DNA of 64,000 nucleotides from Dillenia suffruticosa (Eukaryota; Streptophyta; Magnoliopsida; Dilleniales; Dilleniaceae). The stretch covers positions 20,192,500-20,256,499 of the forward strand of contig JAVTVX010000013.1 of assembly GCA_033439265.1 (NCBI GenBank), in the 5' to 3' direction. The notes beneath the pieces are model-generated. The model made no database searches. It saw only the letters and a list, made by a program, of their open reading frames with translations, and was not told the DNA's origin. This document shows, in pieces, positions 20,869-30,700 of the stretch; the first letter of the stretch is position 1; each line of letters opens with the position of its first letter. The translations under genes were made by a program, and so were the position numbers.

Positions 20869-22617
20869 TCAACATATCTCGACTTCCATTCCTTCTACGT
20901 TTCGGCTCGCTTCGCTATTGGACACTGCATTCGCTTCCTCGCACTCCATTGAAGTCGTGCTTGTGTGGGTGGTATCGTCACAAGAACGTTGCTTCAATAA
21001 AGCCGTTTCATTTAAAATCTGGGTTTTGTGAGGGGTTGCTGTGACTGGGTCGGAAGAGGCGCCTGGGTCGTAATATTGGCGAAGCTGCTGCCGTTGGACT
21101 TCAGATTGGCCCACATCGGAAGCACCGGGCCCATTCATTTGCTCAACAATGGGCTTTGGTCTGTACCCATGGGTGGAATCCTTGTGATTGGTGGGCCTTT
21201 CCTCAACCCATTCCACACAGCTTGGGCCGACAGCATGGGTAGCCTGACTTGGCTTCTGCACTCCTTCGAGACATAATAAAGGCCTGTATCCGGCTTCCTT
21301 GGATAAATCCCCGTTCGCACGCTCCTTTTCTAGGAACTCAACACTACCGATATTGGGATGCGTGATGATTGCAGCTTTAGGAGGTCTTCTCTGGTTCTCT
21401 TTCCTCTTCCTCTCATCCATCTTGAACTTAGCTTTCGCACTCCTCTGCGCTGCTTCCTTCTTTTCCTCATTGCTCTGTCTCAGAAGCTCATAGCTGTCAA
21501 CCTCTCGGATCAGAGCTGCAGACGCAACTTCCAAAGTGTCGTTGACTTTGGATAGGCTCGAAAATTTGTTCTGCTGATGGTCCCCTGTCATCTCCCTGTT
21601 TCTAAGATTTCCCGATTTGGGAATTTTTTGTCTTCTTTGAACAATCATCCAAGGCCCTAAACCTTCGTCCTTCGCTGAAGTTTCCGGTGACCGGTGGTGC
21701 ACGTTCTGATTGGAATGGCTGTCCTCTGGAGTTGGGATGGAAGAGGGTTGCGAATGAGTCTTGCACTGAGCAGTGCTGTGTCCTACTTTCCCACATCCAA
21801 AGCAAACTGTATGAAGACCTTCATACTCGACCTTCTGGATTCTTTTTCGGATTTTCACTCGCGGGATCAGAGGCTTTTCAAGATCTATTTCTATGCATAT
21901 CCGGGCATATTTGCCTCTCAGGGCGTGAGCGGTGTTCAGGTCAACCTTAATAGGTTTGCCGATGACTTTCCCAATTTCAAACAAAAGTTCTTCATTGAAG
22001 AATTCGATAGGGAGATGAGGAAGCCTTACCCAGACGGCTGTAGATTTTATTGTATCTGACTCCGGTGAGAACCAGGGTTTCCACTTGCGCACTGTTAGAT
22101 AATGATCGTGGATTAACCACGGTCCCTCCGTCAGTACGTGAGTATAGTCTTGTTTGGAGGAAAATTTTGCTAAATAATATCCCTCTCCCAGATCCAATAG
22201 CTCTAAGATGCCCTCGACTCTCCACAGACTAATGACTTTTGTGAGCATTAATTGATACCCAATTTGTTTGCCTAGCAATTTGATGATCAGAGAGTGTTTC
22301 CACGGCCTCCATAGGGATTTGAGGTCTTCGTCTGTCACATTGATCGTTGGGATTCTTTGTGCTTGTTCTGAGTTTTCCACTTCCATTTCTTCCTCCTCGA
22401 TGTCCTCCGGTTCCGAGTCCAAGTCGTTGTCGGGAAAGGCATCTCCACCTCTCAGCCGGTCGACCCCCAACAGCATTTCCTTAAATGACAATTTCGGGCT
22501 ATGATCCAAATGAACTTCAGTGGCATGTGCTTTTATCTTTTTGTTACTTCTGTGGAGATGATCTTCCTCTTCCTGGGTTAAGCAAGTGTTTGTGTCATGT
22601 TCTATAGATGTATCCAT
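20869..22617 (-). CDS. LINE ORF1: DUF4283 / zinc-knuckle RNA-binding protein
   Basis: 582 residues from ATG at 22,617 (the frame extends 6 codons upstream only to a TTG). The N-terminus is acidic. A DUF4283 domain follows (about 100-260; key words LIIKLLGKQIGY, FSSKQDYTHVLTEGPWLIHD, VWVRLPHLPIEFF). Next is a zf-CCHC_4 knuckle CFGCGKVGHSTAQC at about 277-290. The C-terminal half is long, charged and low in complexity. In plant L1 elements this protein binds the element RNA to form the retrotransposition particle. It precedes ORF2 by 31 bp, as is usual for a bicistronic LINE transcript. Confidence 0.92.
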   Translation of the reverse strand: MDTSIEHDTNTCLTQEEEDHLHRSNKKIKAHATEVHLDHSPKLSFKEMLLGVDRLRGGDAFPDNDLDSEPEDIEEEEMEVENSEQAQRIPTINVTDEDLKSLWRPWKHSLIIKLLGKQIGYQLMLTKVISLWRVEGILELLDLGEGYYLAKFSSKQDYTHVLTEGPWLIHDHYLTVRKWKPWFSPESDTIKSTAVWVRLPHLPIEFFNEELLFEIGKVIGKPIKVDLNTAHALRGKYARICIEIDLEKPLIPRVKIRKRIQKVEYEGLHTVCFGCGKVGHSTAQCKTHSQPSSIPTPEDSHSNQNVHHRSPETSAKDEGLGPWMIVQRRQKIPKSGNLRNREMTGDHQQNKFSSLSKVNDTLEVASAALIREVDSYELLRQSNEEKKEAAQRSAKAKFKMDERKRKENQRRPPKAAIITHPNIGSVEFLEKERANGDLSKEAGYRPLLCLEGVQKPSQATHAVGPSCVEWVEERPTNHKDSTHGYRPKPIVEQMNGPGASDVGQSEVQRQQLRQYYDPGASSDPVTATPHKTQILNETALLKQRSCDDTTHTSTTSMECEEANAVSNSEASRNVEGMEVEIC

Positions 22618-22648
22618 GGTTGAACTCGTTGTCAAGGGTGATTTTCAT
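22595..22648 (-). other. 17-codon upstream ORF overlapping the LINE ORF1 start
   Basis: In the LINE leader an ATG at 22,648 opens a 17-codon frame that ends in TGA at 22,595, past the ORF1 ATG (22,617) and in another frame. If translated it would reduce ORF1 initiation or demand leaky scanning. It could equally be chance in a short leader. Confidence 0.4.
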
Positions 22649-22693
22649 GCAATGATAAAGGATCACTCACTCTTCCAACTCTTGGAGAGGGAC

Positions 22694-22710
22694 ATGGGCT
22701 TTTTTCTTCT
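22694..22710. repeat. LINE target-site duplication, 5' side
   Basis: Exact 17-bp partner of 16,623-16,639, placed directly outside the first base of the LINE leader. Confidence 0.9.
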
Positions 22711-23762
22711 GAAAATATATCGAAGCTAGTCCTTAATTGTTTGAGCTAAAAATGATTAACACTGTTTTCGGGAAACAGAATGGTCCGAGGGCATTCAAAG
22801 GGCTAAAAAACCAAGAGAAGTAGCATACAAGTGGGCGGCATGCGGGCAAGACTAGGCTGATATGCTTATTGGATTATAAGAATTAACTAGGGCTAAGCAG
22901 GCCCAACTCAAAGTTAAAGCCCATGTTTTGATCGGAGGACTTTTTGGCGATCGGCCCCTTTTCACTTTTCCTTGGTATCATTATTCGAACCTTGGCCGAA
23001 TGTTGCGTGGGGCAACAACCACCGGGCCAAGAGTTTGATGATTTCTTTCCACTTTTATTGACCGGACTAAAGTTGTTGAATGATGTGATTTGACTAATTT
23101 TTTTTAATAAACAATTTATAGTATTAGATAGTTATATTAAATTTATTTAAATCAAATTTAAATTAAATTACACTTTAAAAGTAAAACTTTTTTAACACGT
23201 GTTTTCTTTTATCTGACCATTGTTGAAAACTTTGAAACTATGCTTTGGATTTGATACCGACAGTGTGCAACTAAAAGAAATAATATATAATTTTATAATT
23301 TATTTAAAATAATTCATTAATATAGAAATTTTATAAATTTCAAAATTTAGCCTTTTATATAAAACTTTATTATTTTAATTAACAAATATAATAAATAAAA
23401 TAAAAGTGAAATATCAGACACTAAGGGGCTCGGAAACACCCCCTTCGTTAATTTGAATATGCAAATTGATCTCCTCGTTGAAGCTATACTCTATCCACTA
23501 GCTTCCCAGTGGCCACCATGGTAGGCTTCTTTGTCTCATTGTCTTGCATTCTCTCTGACCACATAATTATTCGCGCGCGCGCGTTTGTGTCTCCGTGCGA
23601 GAGTGGGAGATATATTTTTTTTTTCCTTTTTTCCTTTCTACCACCGGAGTTTTTCTCAGATCAATTATAATCGGGTTTATAGCAGTCAATATAAATTAAA
23701 ACTAAAACCTATTGATTTAAAAACACCCCCAATATCTCACCCAGAAAAAAAAAATCAGAGCT
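22711..23762. other. Gene-free stretch with one half of a local duplication
   Basis: No gene is supported. About 22,890-23,060 (AAGCCCATGTTTTGATCG, GGCGAT, TTTTCACTTTT words) is repeated at about 24,720-24,880. The two copies bracket the decayed gene relative at 23.8-24.0 kb. A (GC)n patch TTCGCGCGCGCGCG lies near 23,570-23,583. Confidence 0.5.
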
Positions 23763-24019
23763 CTATTTCGTAATAGTAGTAGCAACACCATCCAGCTGCT
23801 CCCCACTGCTGCTGGCGGTTCCGTTGCCACTTCCTCCATGACCACCACCTTCCTTGATGAAGTCTAAATTGTGGATTTTGAAAAGCTCTAGTTTGAGCGA
23901 GTCGTCATCATCATCTCTATCATCACCAATGGTGTATCTTATACAATGCAGATTTAAGTCTATGGTCTAATGCCCAGAAAATCTAATAAACCCCTTAACA
24001 TTGCATTTAGCCACTCCAT
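23763..24019 (-). pseudogene. Decayed relative of the 13-14.8 kb two-exon gene
   Basis: On the minus strand, 23,763-23,960 encodes DLNLHCIRYTIG, an acidic DDRDDDDDSLKLE, ELFKIHNLDF, a GGGHGGSGNGTASSSGEQL tail and a final TITK stop, clearly homologous to exon 2 of the gene at 13,359. A promoter-like flank and an ATG context like exon 1 of that gene (CCATTCTATRTGTGTGT on the plus strand) lie at 24,010-24,030. Almost all of exon 1 and the intron are missing and a TAG interrupts the frame between ATG and tail. It is a truncated copy unless an unseen exon is used. Confidence 0.65.
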
Positions 24020-24317
24020 TCTATATGTGTGTGTCGCTTTTCTCTTCTTATTTTAGTATAAATGAAATGAGGTGACTTTGAGGTTCATAAATATAAACTG
24101 TTTTTTTTTGGGTGATGGCGTAAATACAAACTTAGTTAAACTATGCGTGCTGACTGCTTCTGGGGTTATTGGTAGCGACAGAAGGACTAGGGAGAAAGGA
24201 AGGGGTAAGGCAGGGAGGAGATCCTCTATATACATCTTAAAAAATTATTTGTGTCCTGTTCCCATTAAAATTATGAATTTATATACATATTATTTTTCAA
24301 CTTTAATATAAACTTTT

Positions 24318-24512
24318 GATTTTGACTTTTTTTTTTTTTTTTTTACCATGTTTTGGATATCGGCCGATATCCAAGGTTTCGCCTCGACTAATTCAAACCG
24401 ACCGTTGCAGTAGCTCCTTTCGGAGGGCGGGTCTCCTAATAGAGAACGCTTCATACACATGAAAATCCAATACTTTCAACGAGAATCGAATCTCGGTCAT
24501 GATTTTGACTCT
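24318..24512 (-). mobile_element. SINE-like element, second copy
   Basis: On the minus strand: CGAGATTCGATTCTCG (B-box-like, about 24,490-24,505), then GGAGACCCGCCCTCCG, GCTACTGCAACGGTCGG, GTCGAGGCGAAACC, a palindromic GGATATCGGCCGATATCC, and an A-tail (plus-strand T-run about 24,328-24,345). It matches the element in the intron at 13,744-13,925. The tRNA-like 5' A-box part is not evident, so it may be 5' truncated. Confidence 0.55.
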
Positions 24513-24719
24513 CTTTTCAAATACAATATTATGATCCGTTTAGTTTCAACTAATGATAGAATTATCATGAGCACAATGTGACGAGAATGCAAAATTGGCC
24601 GAATCCTCTGGGCACGGTTCTTAGATGAAAAAAAAATGTTTAATTTGGGATTGGCCGCTGGATGCTTGGCAATTTAATTCAGAACTCATAAAATGCTCAT
24701 ACGTGAGTAGATACAGACA

Positions 24720-24900
24720 GAACTAGGGCTAGGGAGTTGTATAATTAAGTGGGCTTGAGCAGGCCGATCCCATGGTTAAAGCCCATGTTTTGATCGTTAT
24801 GCAAGTTGTCCTGTTATTTGCCTCCTGAGGGACCTTTCGGCGATATTGGTTCTTTTTCACTTTTATTGGACCGAACAAATATGGTTGGATAGATATCATT
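24720..24900. repeat. Second copy of the 22.9-kb flank
   Basis: Shares GGGCTWR.., GTTAAAGCCCATGTTTTGAT, GGCGAT and TTTTTCACTTTT with about 22,890-23,060 in the same order. It marks the other edge of a duplicated or excised segment around 23.0-24.7 kb. An inserted stretch of about 40 bp distinguishes this copy. Confidence 0.5.
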
Positions 24901-26038
24901 TGGGACTTAGGGCCAAGCATGGTTACTCTCGGTCTGATTAGCCTGACTTGTTACATTACTGGGTTGGAAATGGGTTGCGCCTTTTTTAAACTCTCCAACT
25001 TCGCTCAATTTAGCCTTTTTATTTTTATTTTTTAAAAACCAATGGGCATGAAAACATATTTTAACTACGGGTCTAATTTAGAAAGAACTTATCTAACGTA
25101 ATCTTTTTCATTCCCAAATTCAAACTTAAGATTTGGATGAGAGACCTAATACACTTACCACCAACATATAGTCGACATAATGGAATGTAGCGTTAAATTC
25201 TTTAATTAAGTTTTTGGATTTGAGTTTTGGGAATGAAAAATATTACGTTGGGAGGGTAGCCCCGAAATAGATCATTACTAGTTCCAAACCAGATTAATTG
25301 GAATATGATTCCGAATATCAATAATGTATACAAAAAAATCGCTTATCTACTAAACTAATTATTAGTTGGTTCAATTTAGCCTATTTAACCACAAATTATA
25401 TATTTTAGAGATTTTATCTATTAAAATGTAATTGGATAATACATTGGATTTTATTTTATGTTAAACCTATATCTTTATATTTAATAATGCAGCTGAAGTC
25501 CAATTTGGTTCAAATACGTAAGGCTTGAGACAATAAGATTAACTTGTCCTTTTGGTTATTTTTTGGAGAAATTGAGATTAAGTTTAGTTCTGATTAGGTA
25601 AACTCTTTAAGACAAGAAATATTAATATAATAATTTAAATATTTTTATAAAAATTTTGATTTGTACTCAAAAAATTTTTTTGTTTTGTTAAAATTATTTT
25701 ATTTTAGTTAAAACAAATGGAAGAAAATTGCGATTTACAGAATGACACCCGGCCTCAGGGTAGAAAACCTTTTTCCTTGGATCTAGAGTCCTGGTCCGAA
25801 GACAAACCGGCCGTACAATGCCCAAGTTAATTTGTGAGTTGAGGAGCCTCACCGTTTACAAGTCCACGTTGATGTGCCTAACAACGCAAATTCAGAAGCC
25901 ATAATGGCGATAATTGACGGGTGGCCAATTAATAGGCCAATGACTGCCCGCCAGCGAAAGCTGCATTCGTTGACTTATCCACTCATCCAAACCTAGAATC
26001 AATGATCACCCAAACGAAACGAGTCCCTACTCCCCCCC
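24901..26038. other. Gene-free stretch upstream of the DUF247 gene
   Basis: No coding region is supported. About 25,080-25,140 and 25,195-25,255 carry an inverted pair (AACGTAATCTTTTTCATTCCCAAA and its approximate complement), a small hairpin-like feature. The 3' end presumably contains the DUF247 promoter, but no clear TATA box was found. Confidence 0.4.
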
Positions 26039-26060
26039 AAAAAAAAAAAAAAAAAAAAAA

Positions 26061-26095
<35 letters not shown>
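26039..26095 (+). repeat. A-run plus (CT)n tract in the DUF247 leader
   Basis: An A-run (26,039-26,061) is followed by about 16 CT units (26,064-26,095), ending 57 bp before the ATG. CT-rich tracts at this distance are common in plant 5' UTRs and core promoters. Confidence 0.7.
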
Positions 26096-26096
<1 letters not shown>

Positions 26097-26152
26097 ACCT
26101 CTGTCTTTCCTCTCAAAAATTTAAGCCCAAGCCCCAAAAAAATTTTGAAGAG

Positions 26153-27505
26153 ATGGGTTCAGGAGACCAAAACCAAAACAATCATCAAGATCATCACACG
26201 ATCAAAATATGGGAAGTAAATGAGGAGCGACTCACATGTATGAAGCAGAAAATCAATACACCTCCAAAACTCCTAGCCCCCTCCTCGGGCCAGAGCTCCT
26301 GCTGCATCTTCCGGGTCCCCCAAAGCCTCGTCGAGATTAACGGCAGAGCCTACCAGCCCCGGATCGTCTCTATAGGACCCTATCACTACTCCGACCCGAA
26401 TCTCCAAATGATCCAAGAACACAAGTGGGGTTATTTGGGCTCTCTCCTGACCCGAACCCGATCCAAAGGCCTCGAACTCGAACACTTCTTGAAATCCATC
26501 GCCCTACTCGAAGAAGAAGCGCGGAAATGTTATTCAGAAACCATTCATCTCACAACAGATGAATTCATCGAAATCCTCGTACTCGACGGCTGTTTCATCA
26601 TTGAAATTTTCCGAAAGATGAGAAGGTTGATTCCTTTTGAACCCGGCGACCCGTTAATTTCCATGTCCTGGATTTTGCCTTTTTTTTACAGGGACTTTCT
26701 GAGGCTCGAAAATCAGATTCCGTATTTCGTGCTGCAAACACTTTTCGATTTGACGAAAATGCCCGGTGAAGAAAATGGCCCGACTCTGTCCAGTTTGGCC
26801 TTGGAGTTTTTCAACTACGGAATGCTTAGACCGGACGAGCTCATTGACCGGTTCAGTAATCTCGAGGGGAAACATTTGCTCGACTTGTGCCGAAATAGTT
26901 TTATACCGGTTGACTTGACGGAGCCGCGGAAACGGACCAACTTACAGACTCCGTCAATTCAAAACGTGTCCAAGTTGCGCCGCGCAGGGATTCGGCTAAA
27001 GCCTGGCAAAGGGGAGAGCTTCTTGGTGGTCAAATTTAGGAGAGGCGTCTTAGAAATGCCAACAATTACGATCGATGATTTTTATACTTCGTTTCTACTA
27101 AACTGTGTAGCATTCGAGCAGTGCCACAAAAATAGCACGAAGCATATGACAACGTACACTACGTTATTGGACTGCCTGGTCAATTCGGCCAGGGACGTGG
27201 AGTATTTGACCGAGAGGAATATAATCGAGAATTATTATGGCACGGAGGGGGAAGTGGCCCGGTTTATTAACAACATGGGGAAAGACGTGGCGTTTGATAT
27301 AGATAAATGTTACCTGACCAAATTGTTTAATGATGTGAATGAATATTACAAGAATGGTTGGCACGTGCAGTGGGCAAGCTTCAAGTATACCTATTTTGAT
27401 ACGCCTTGGTCTTTCATATCAGCTTTGGCTGCCGTCGTCTTGTTACTTCTCACCATGGCTCAGACCTTTTTCACTGTGTTCCCCTATTATAGGCCTCCTG
27501 GATAA
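26153..27505 (+). CDS. DUF247 family protein
   Basis: A single-exon 450-residue protein. The DUF247 domain runs from about residue 52 (CIFRVPQSLVEI, YQPRIVSIGPYHY) almost to the end. Hallmarks are ILVLDGCFIIEIF (about 141-153), RLENQIPYFVLQTLF (184-198) and a late LLDCLVNSARDVEYL segment. The C-terminus has one hydrophobic helix (about 420-443, SALAAVVLLLLTMAQTFF), typical of these plant membrane-anchored proteins. Length and architecture are normal. DUF247 genes are large plant families; some members are self-incompatibility determinants in grasses, but for most the role is unknown and none can be assigned here. The ATG follows an A/CT-rich leader. No lesion is seen, so it is probably functional. 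Confidence 0.93.
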   Translation: MGSGDQNQNNHQDHHTIKIWEVNEERLTCMKQKINTPPKLLAPSSGQSSCCIFRVPQSLVEINGRAYQPRIVSIGPYHYSDPNLQMIQEHKWGYLGSLLTRTRSKGLELEHFLKSIALLEEEARKCYSETIHLTTDEFIEILVLDGCFIIEIFRKMRRLIPFEPGDPLISMSWILPFFYRDFLRLENQIPYFVLQTLFDLTKMPGEENGPTLSSLALEFFNYGMLRPDELIDRFSNLEGKHLLDLCRNSFIPVDLTEPRKRTNLQTPSIQNVSKLRRAGIRLKPGKGESFLVVKFRRGVLEMPTITIDDFYTSFLLNCVAFEQCHKNSTKHMTTYTTLLDCLVNSARDVEYLTERNIIENYYGTEGEVARFINNMGKDVAFDIDKCYLTKLFNDVNEYYKNGWHVQWASFKYTYFDTPWSFISALAAVVLLLLTMAQTFFTVFPYYRPPG

Positions 27506-27840
27506 CTGGAGGTGAGAAGTTAAAAGAAAAATCACAGTATTTTCTTTTCATTATTCGTTTGGATATGCTATGTGTAGATCTTGATATAAATTAGATTATG
27601 ACAAGTCAATGTTTTTCGTATTTTGTTTTATTTTTTCTGGTAGCGATGATATTGATATAAATATGTATATTTTAGTGTCAATTATTTTGCTTATGAGTGG
27701 AAACGAAATAGGCCACGCCACTTGTCCATGCCATCTGGTACTATTTAATTAAATCTTTGAGAACTTTGCTTGGTTTAATATTCCAAAAAAAAAAAAAAAA
27801 ATCTGTCCCTATCTTTGACATTTTCAATGCTCTATTGGAG

Positions 27841-27883
<43 letters not shown>

Positions 27884-29840
27884 GTTTGATTCTTTTTTCC
27901 TATCCAAAAGATCATCTCTGTCTTCTGGTATCCTAAGCACAACGACCGGACAACCTCAGGACAATGACCCAAAACAACTTGTCAAACTCGTGTAAGTTAG
28001 CACTTCATACCTACTAAATAATAGGGAAAATTTTATGAAGCCAATCCACGTGAATATGAAATATAAAATATAATTCGAATTGTTACGAATCTGATTTAAG
28101 TTATACAAAACAAATATCAAAATTGTATAGAAAATGATTTAAATTATATAAGATATGATTCATATTGTAAATATAAATTCAAATTATACGGGAGATAGTT
28201 CAAATTATATCATAATAATATTCCAAGAACAATTGCATGGTCCAACCATCACCCGTAAATATCTTTTGCTACCAACAATCTTAGTCCCTTTATCATTGAA
28301 GATAATAATTTAATGTATGGGTTTACACACTCCACATGCAAAAGAATTTGATTTTATTTGATTAAATTAAATTATAATCCTATAAATTCACTTAATAACA
28401 ATAATTATAATATAAATCGAATATGTGATAGACATCTACATTTTTAGTGGAGTTTATTTCAAAAATTAAATTTTATTACTTAAAACTAAAAAAGTGAAAT
28501 TCATTTTCAACTTCACAAAATTTTTGAATTCTAGATTCACAAAAAAGTTGAAATTTCCAAATAAGATCTACAAGAGGTGGTGAGGTTCACCTAATTCTTA
28601 TTAATTAACATTTTATGCTAATAAGCCATAACGTGTGAAAATTTTAAGGGTAATTAAATAAATAAAAACTATTCATAAATAAAGCCTATATTTTATTTTT
28701 GTTGTTCTAAGTATAGGAATTCAATTGAATTTTACATTTTTAATTTTTAGTTCCAACTATAAAAATTCATTTATTTATAAATGAACTCTATAATTCAGTT
28801 CATTTGAAATGAATTTAATTTAATTTATTTTATTTTATATTAAGATTAAAAATATCTAATCCCCTCGTATTGCAAAACATGCCCGGCCATAAGATCACAA
28901 AGTTTTGAAGGGTGAAAAAAAAAAAAAAAAAAAAAAAAAAATCCTCAGATGCGAGCAGTTTGACCAATCAACCTTAGATTCAAATCTCTCCGTATTGTCC
29001 CAAACGCTAAACAAATGTCTTCCCACGAAACGTTCCTTCCGATGGATGCGTATTGAAATTTACTTTTTCCTGTTAATTTTCCAACGACGATTCTTTCAGA
29101 TGCCGTGTGCTCATGCTTTGTCTGACCAATTAAAGTGTCGTGCCTTTGCGCAACATCCCAACTGGGACAATATAATTTTGAGGATATTAGGAAATGGCTA
29201 CAATCAATTTCTATTATATACTTTTCTAATTTTTTTTTAAATTTCCAAAATAATCATTTACTTCAAAATTTTAATTTTATGGAAAGAGAGGTTGGTCTTA
29301 TCAAGATCACCAAAAAAGGATAACCATAGAATGACCAAAAGAATTTTCTATTCAATTCTATTCTATTCTAAAATATTCAAGGTTAGCTGCCGCTTTAGGC
29401 AACAGATAGTCGTCTCCCTTTTTATTCTTTTCCTTCTTGTTCGTGGAAGTATCAACAAAAACCCATCTAATCTACCGCCAAGGTCAGTTTTTTGGTAATA
29501 ACATTCCCATCCCTCGGATTTTTGAAATCATAGACCGTATTAGTTCATAAAATTAATACATCACGTATGAATGTTGAAGGACTATAGTGATGGGGAATGA
29601 CCTTAAACACTAAATTGCATCAGACATTTGACATTGGTAAAAAAAAACTTGGTAATGCCCTCGTGGGTATCTATTGTGTTTAAAATTTGAAGGGCATAGT
29701 CCATGTTCATGCGTATAAGATTAATTTCGTAGTCAACTTCCGGGACCTGGCCCTTGATCTGACCACTCCTAACTGGATTAATAAACAAGAAATGAAGGAT
29801 CGTTAGGCAAATTCGAAGTAACGGCTAGGAAAGTGCGAGG
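27506..29840. other. Gene-free AT-rich stretch with (TA)n and poly(A)
   Basis: The DUF247 3' UTR presumably lies in the first 200 bp. A (TA)n tract occupies 27,844-27,880 and an A-run 28,915-28,940. Frames at 28,905-29,240 and 29,292-29,498 are short and unrelated to known families, so they are not called. Confidence 0.5.
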
Positions 29841-29857
29841 AAAACAAAAAACATTAG

Positions 29858-30002
29858 AATTTAAGACTTGGTCTCCAGAGGTTTCTAAAGCTTGCATACT
29901 TGTCAAACCCGGTTACTTGTTCTACAAGAACTTTTAGCAAGTCAACCGAGCACTCTTTACATCTCACTGGCCACCGCCAATCTTTGTTCCTATAAATAAA
30001 CC
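29858..30002 (+). promoter_or_regulatory. Conserved promoter block and TATA box of array gene 1
   Basis: TATAAATA at 29,991-29,998 lies 106 bp before the ATG. Upstream, the words GAATTTAAGACTTGGTC, TTTCTAAAG, CTTGTCAAACCCGGTTA and GCAAGTCAACC also occur in the same order before array gene 2 (31,980-32,118) and partly before the pseudogene (36,465-36,545). GTCAA is the complement of the WRKY W-box core TTGAC and occurs twice in conserved positions. WRKY control is inferred. Confidence 0.6.
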
Positions 30003-30103
30003 AAGCCAACCTCGTTTAAGGCCTCATCAGACATACACCCCAAACATATATTTTCCTTATTTCCTTCATAAGTCTTGAGTAAGAAAAAGCTCTCTCAATA
30101 GCA

Positions 30104-30700
30104 ATGAATGATCAAGTTCGAGCATCAGCTCTATTCCAAGCCTATCAGCCAACAAGACCAAGAAACAGTTTTGATTTCGATGCTGCACCTCCATCATGTG
30201 AAGCTGAGTGGAGACCATGTGAATACAATGTTCGAGAACCTGAGGAAGCTCTATCTATAGAAGAATTTAATGTTCCCATGTATAATAATCCACCAAGCAC
30301 ATCGGATATGCAAGAAGAAGAAGAAGATGCTAACGATCAAATTCAACATCTACTAGAGTTTTTGGAAGGATTTAATGATGAAAATCATGAATTGTTCGAA
30401 AAGGCATTCTTGAAATTAATAGAGGAGATTCCATCGGAAACTCTCATTAGTCAAGGACTTTATGATGCACTAATTCAGGTCCTTACCAAACGGTGCAACT
30501 TTCTCTTGGTTGGTGAATTGGGAAATATTGAAGCAAATATAGGCATGAAAGGTGAAGCTTCTTTGACGAAGGATAGAGGATCCTTGAAGGTGAATTTGTC
30601 ACGCGGCTTATCAGCAGAGTTGTCGTTGAAGCTTCAACGCTTCAAGGTGAAGACTCCAGATATATCTGAAGTTGAAGTCGCAGAGGGACACAAAAATTGA
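30104..30700 (+). CDS. Small acidic helical protein, tandem-array gene 1 (family not recognised)
   Basis: 198 residues, single exon. The N-terminal 70 residues are low in complexity (Pro, Ser, Asn) and end in an acidic EEEEDAND stretch. Residues about 76-137 form the conserved core, predicted mainly helical: HLLEFLEGFNDENHELFEK, LIEEIPSETLISQGLYD, RCNFLLVGE. A Ser-rich linker follows, then a C-terminal LSLKLQRFKVKTPDI (about 173-187). No signal peptide or membrane span. The array partner at 32,248 shares core and tail at high identity. No known domain is recognised and no function is offered. Conservation between paralogues concentrated in the core and tail argues for a coding, selected gene. 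Confidence 0.72.
   Translation: MNDQVRASALFQAYQPTRPRNSFDFDAAPPSCEAEWRPCEYNVREPEEALSIEEFNVPMYNNPPSTSDMQEEEEDANDQIQHLLEFLEGFNDENHELFEKAFLKLIEEIPSETLISQGLYDALIQVLTKRCNFLLVGELGNIEANIGMKGEASLTKDRGSLKVNLSRGLSAELSLKLQRFKVKTPDISEVEVAEGHKN

Larger units (their letters stand above)
16640..22693 (-). mobile_element. Full-length L1-type LINE retrotransposon, apparently intact
   Basis: A 6,054-bp non-LTR element on the minus strand, bounded by a perfect 17-bp target-site duplication. It has a short 5' leader (about 75 bp before the ORF1 ATG), ORF1 (22,617-20,869), a 31-bp gap, ORF2 (20,837-16,701) and a poly(A) tail of about 14-15 A (T-run 16,640-16,653). Both ORFs are free of stops and frameshifts, and all catalytic motifs looked for are present. 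Perfect flanking repeats and intact ORFs imply recent insertion and possible present competence. It sits between two relatives of the two-exon gene family. Moderate GC and codon use set it apart from the AT-rich surroundings. Confidence 0.93.

Noticed and set aside
16815-22504. Many plus-strand frames across the LINE, up to 238 codons
   Set aside because: They are antisense shadows of ORF1 and ORF2, whose sense frames have clear domains.
28905-29498. Two overlapping frames of 111 and 68 codons
   Set aside because: The first begins in a poly(A) run and neither resembles a protein family.
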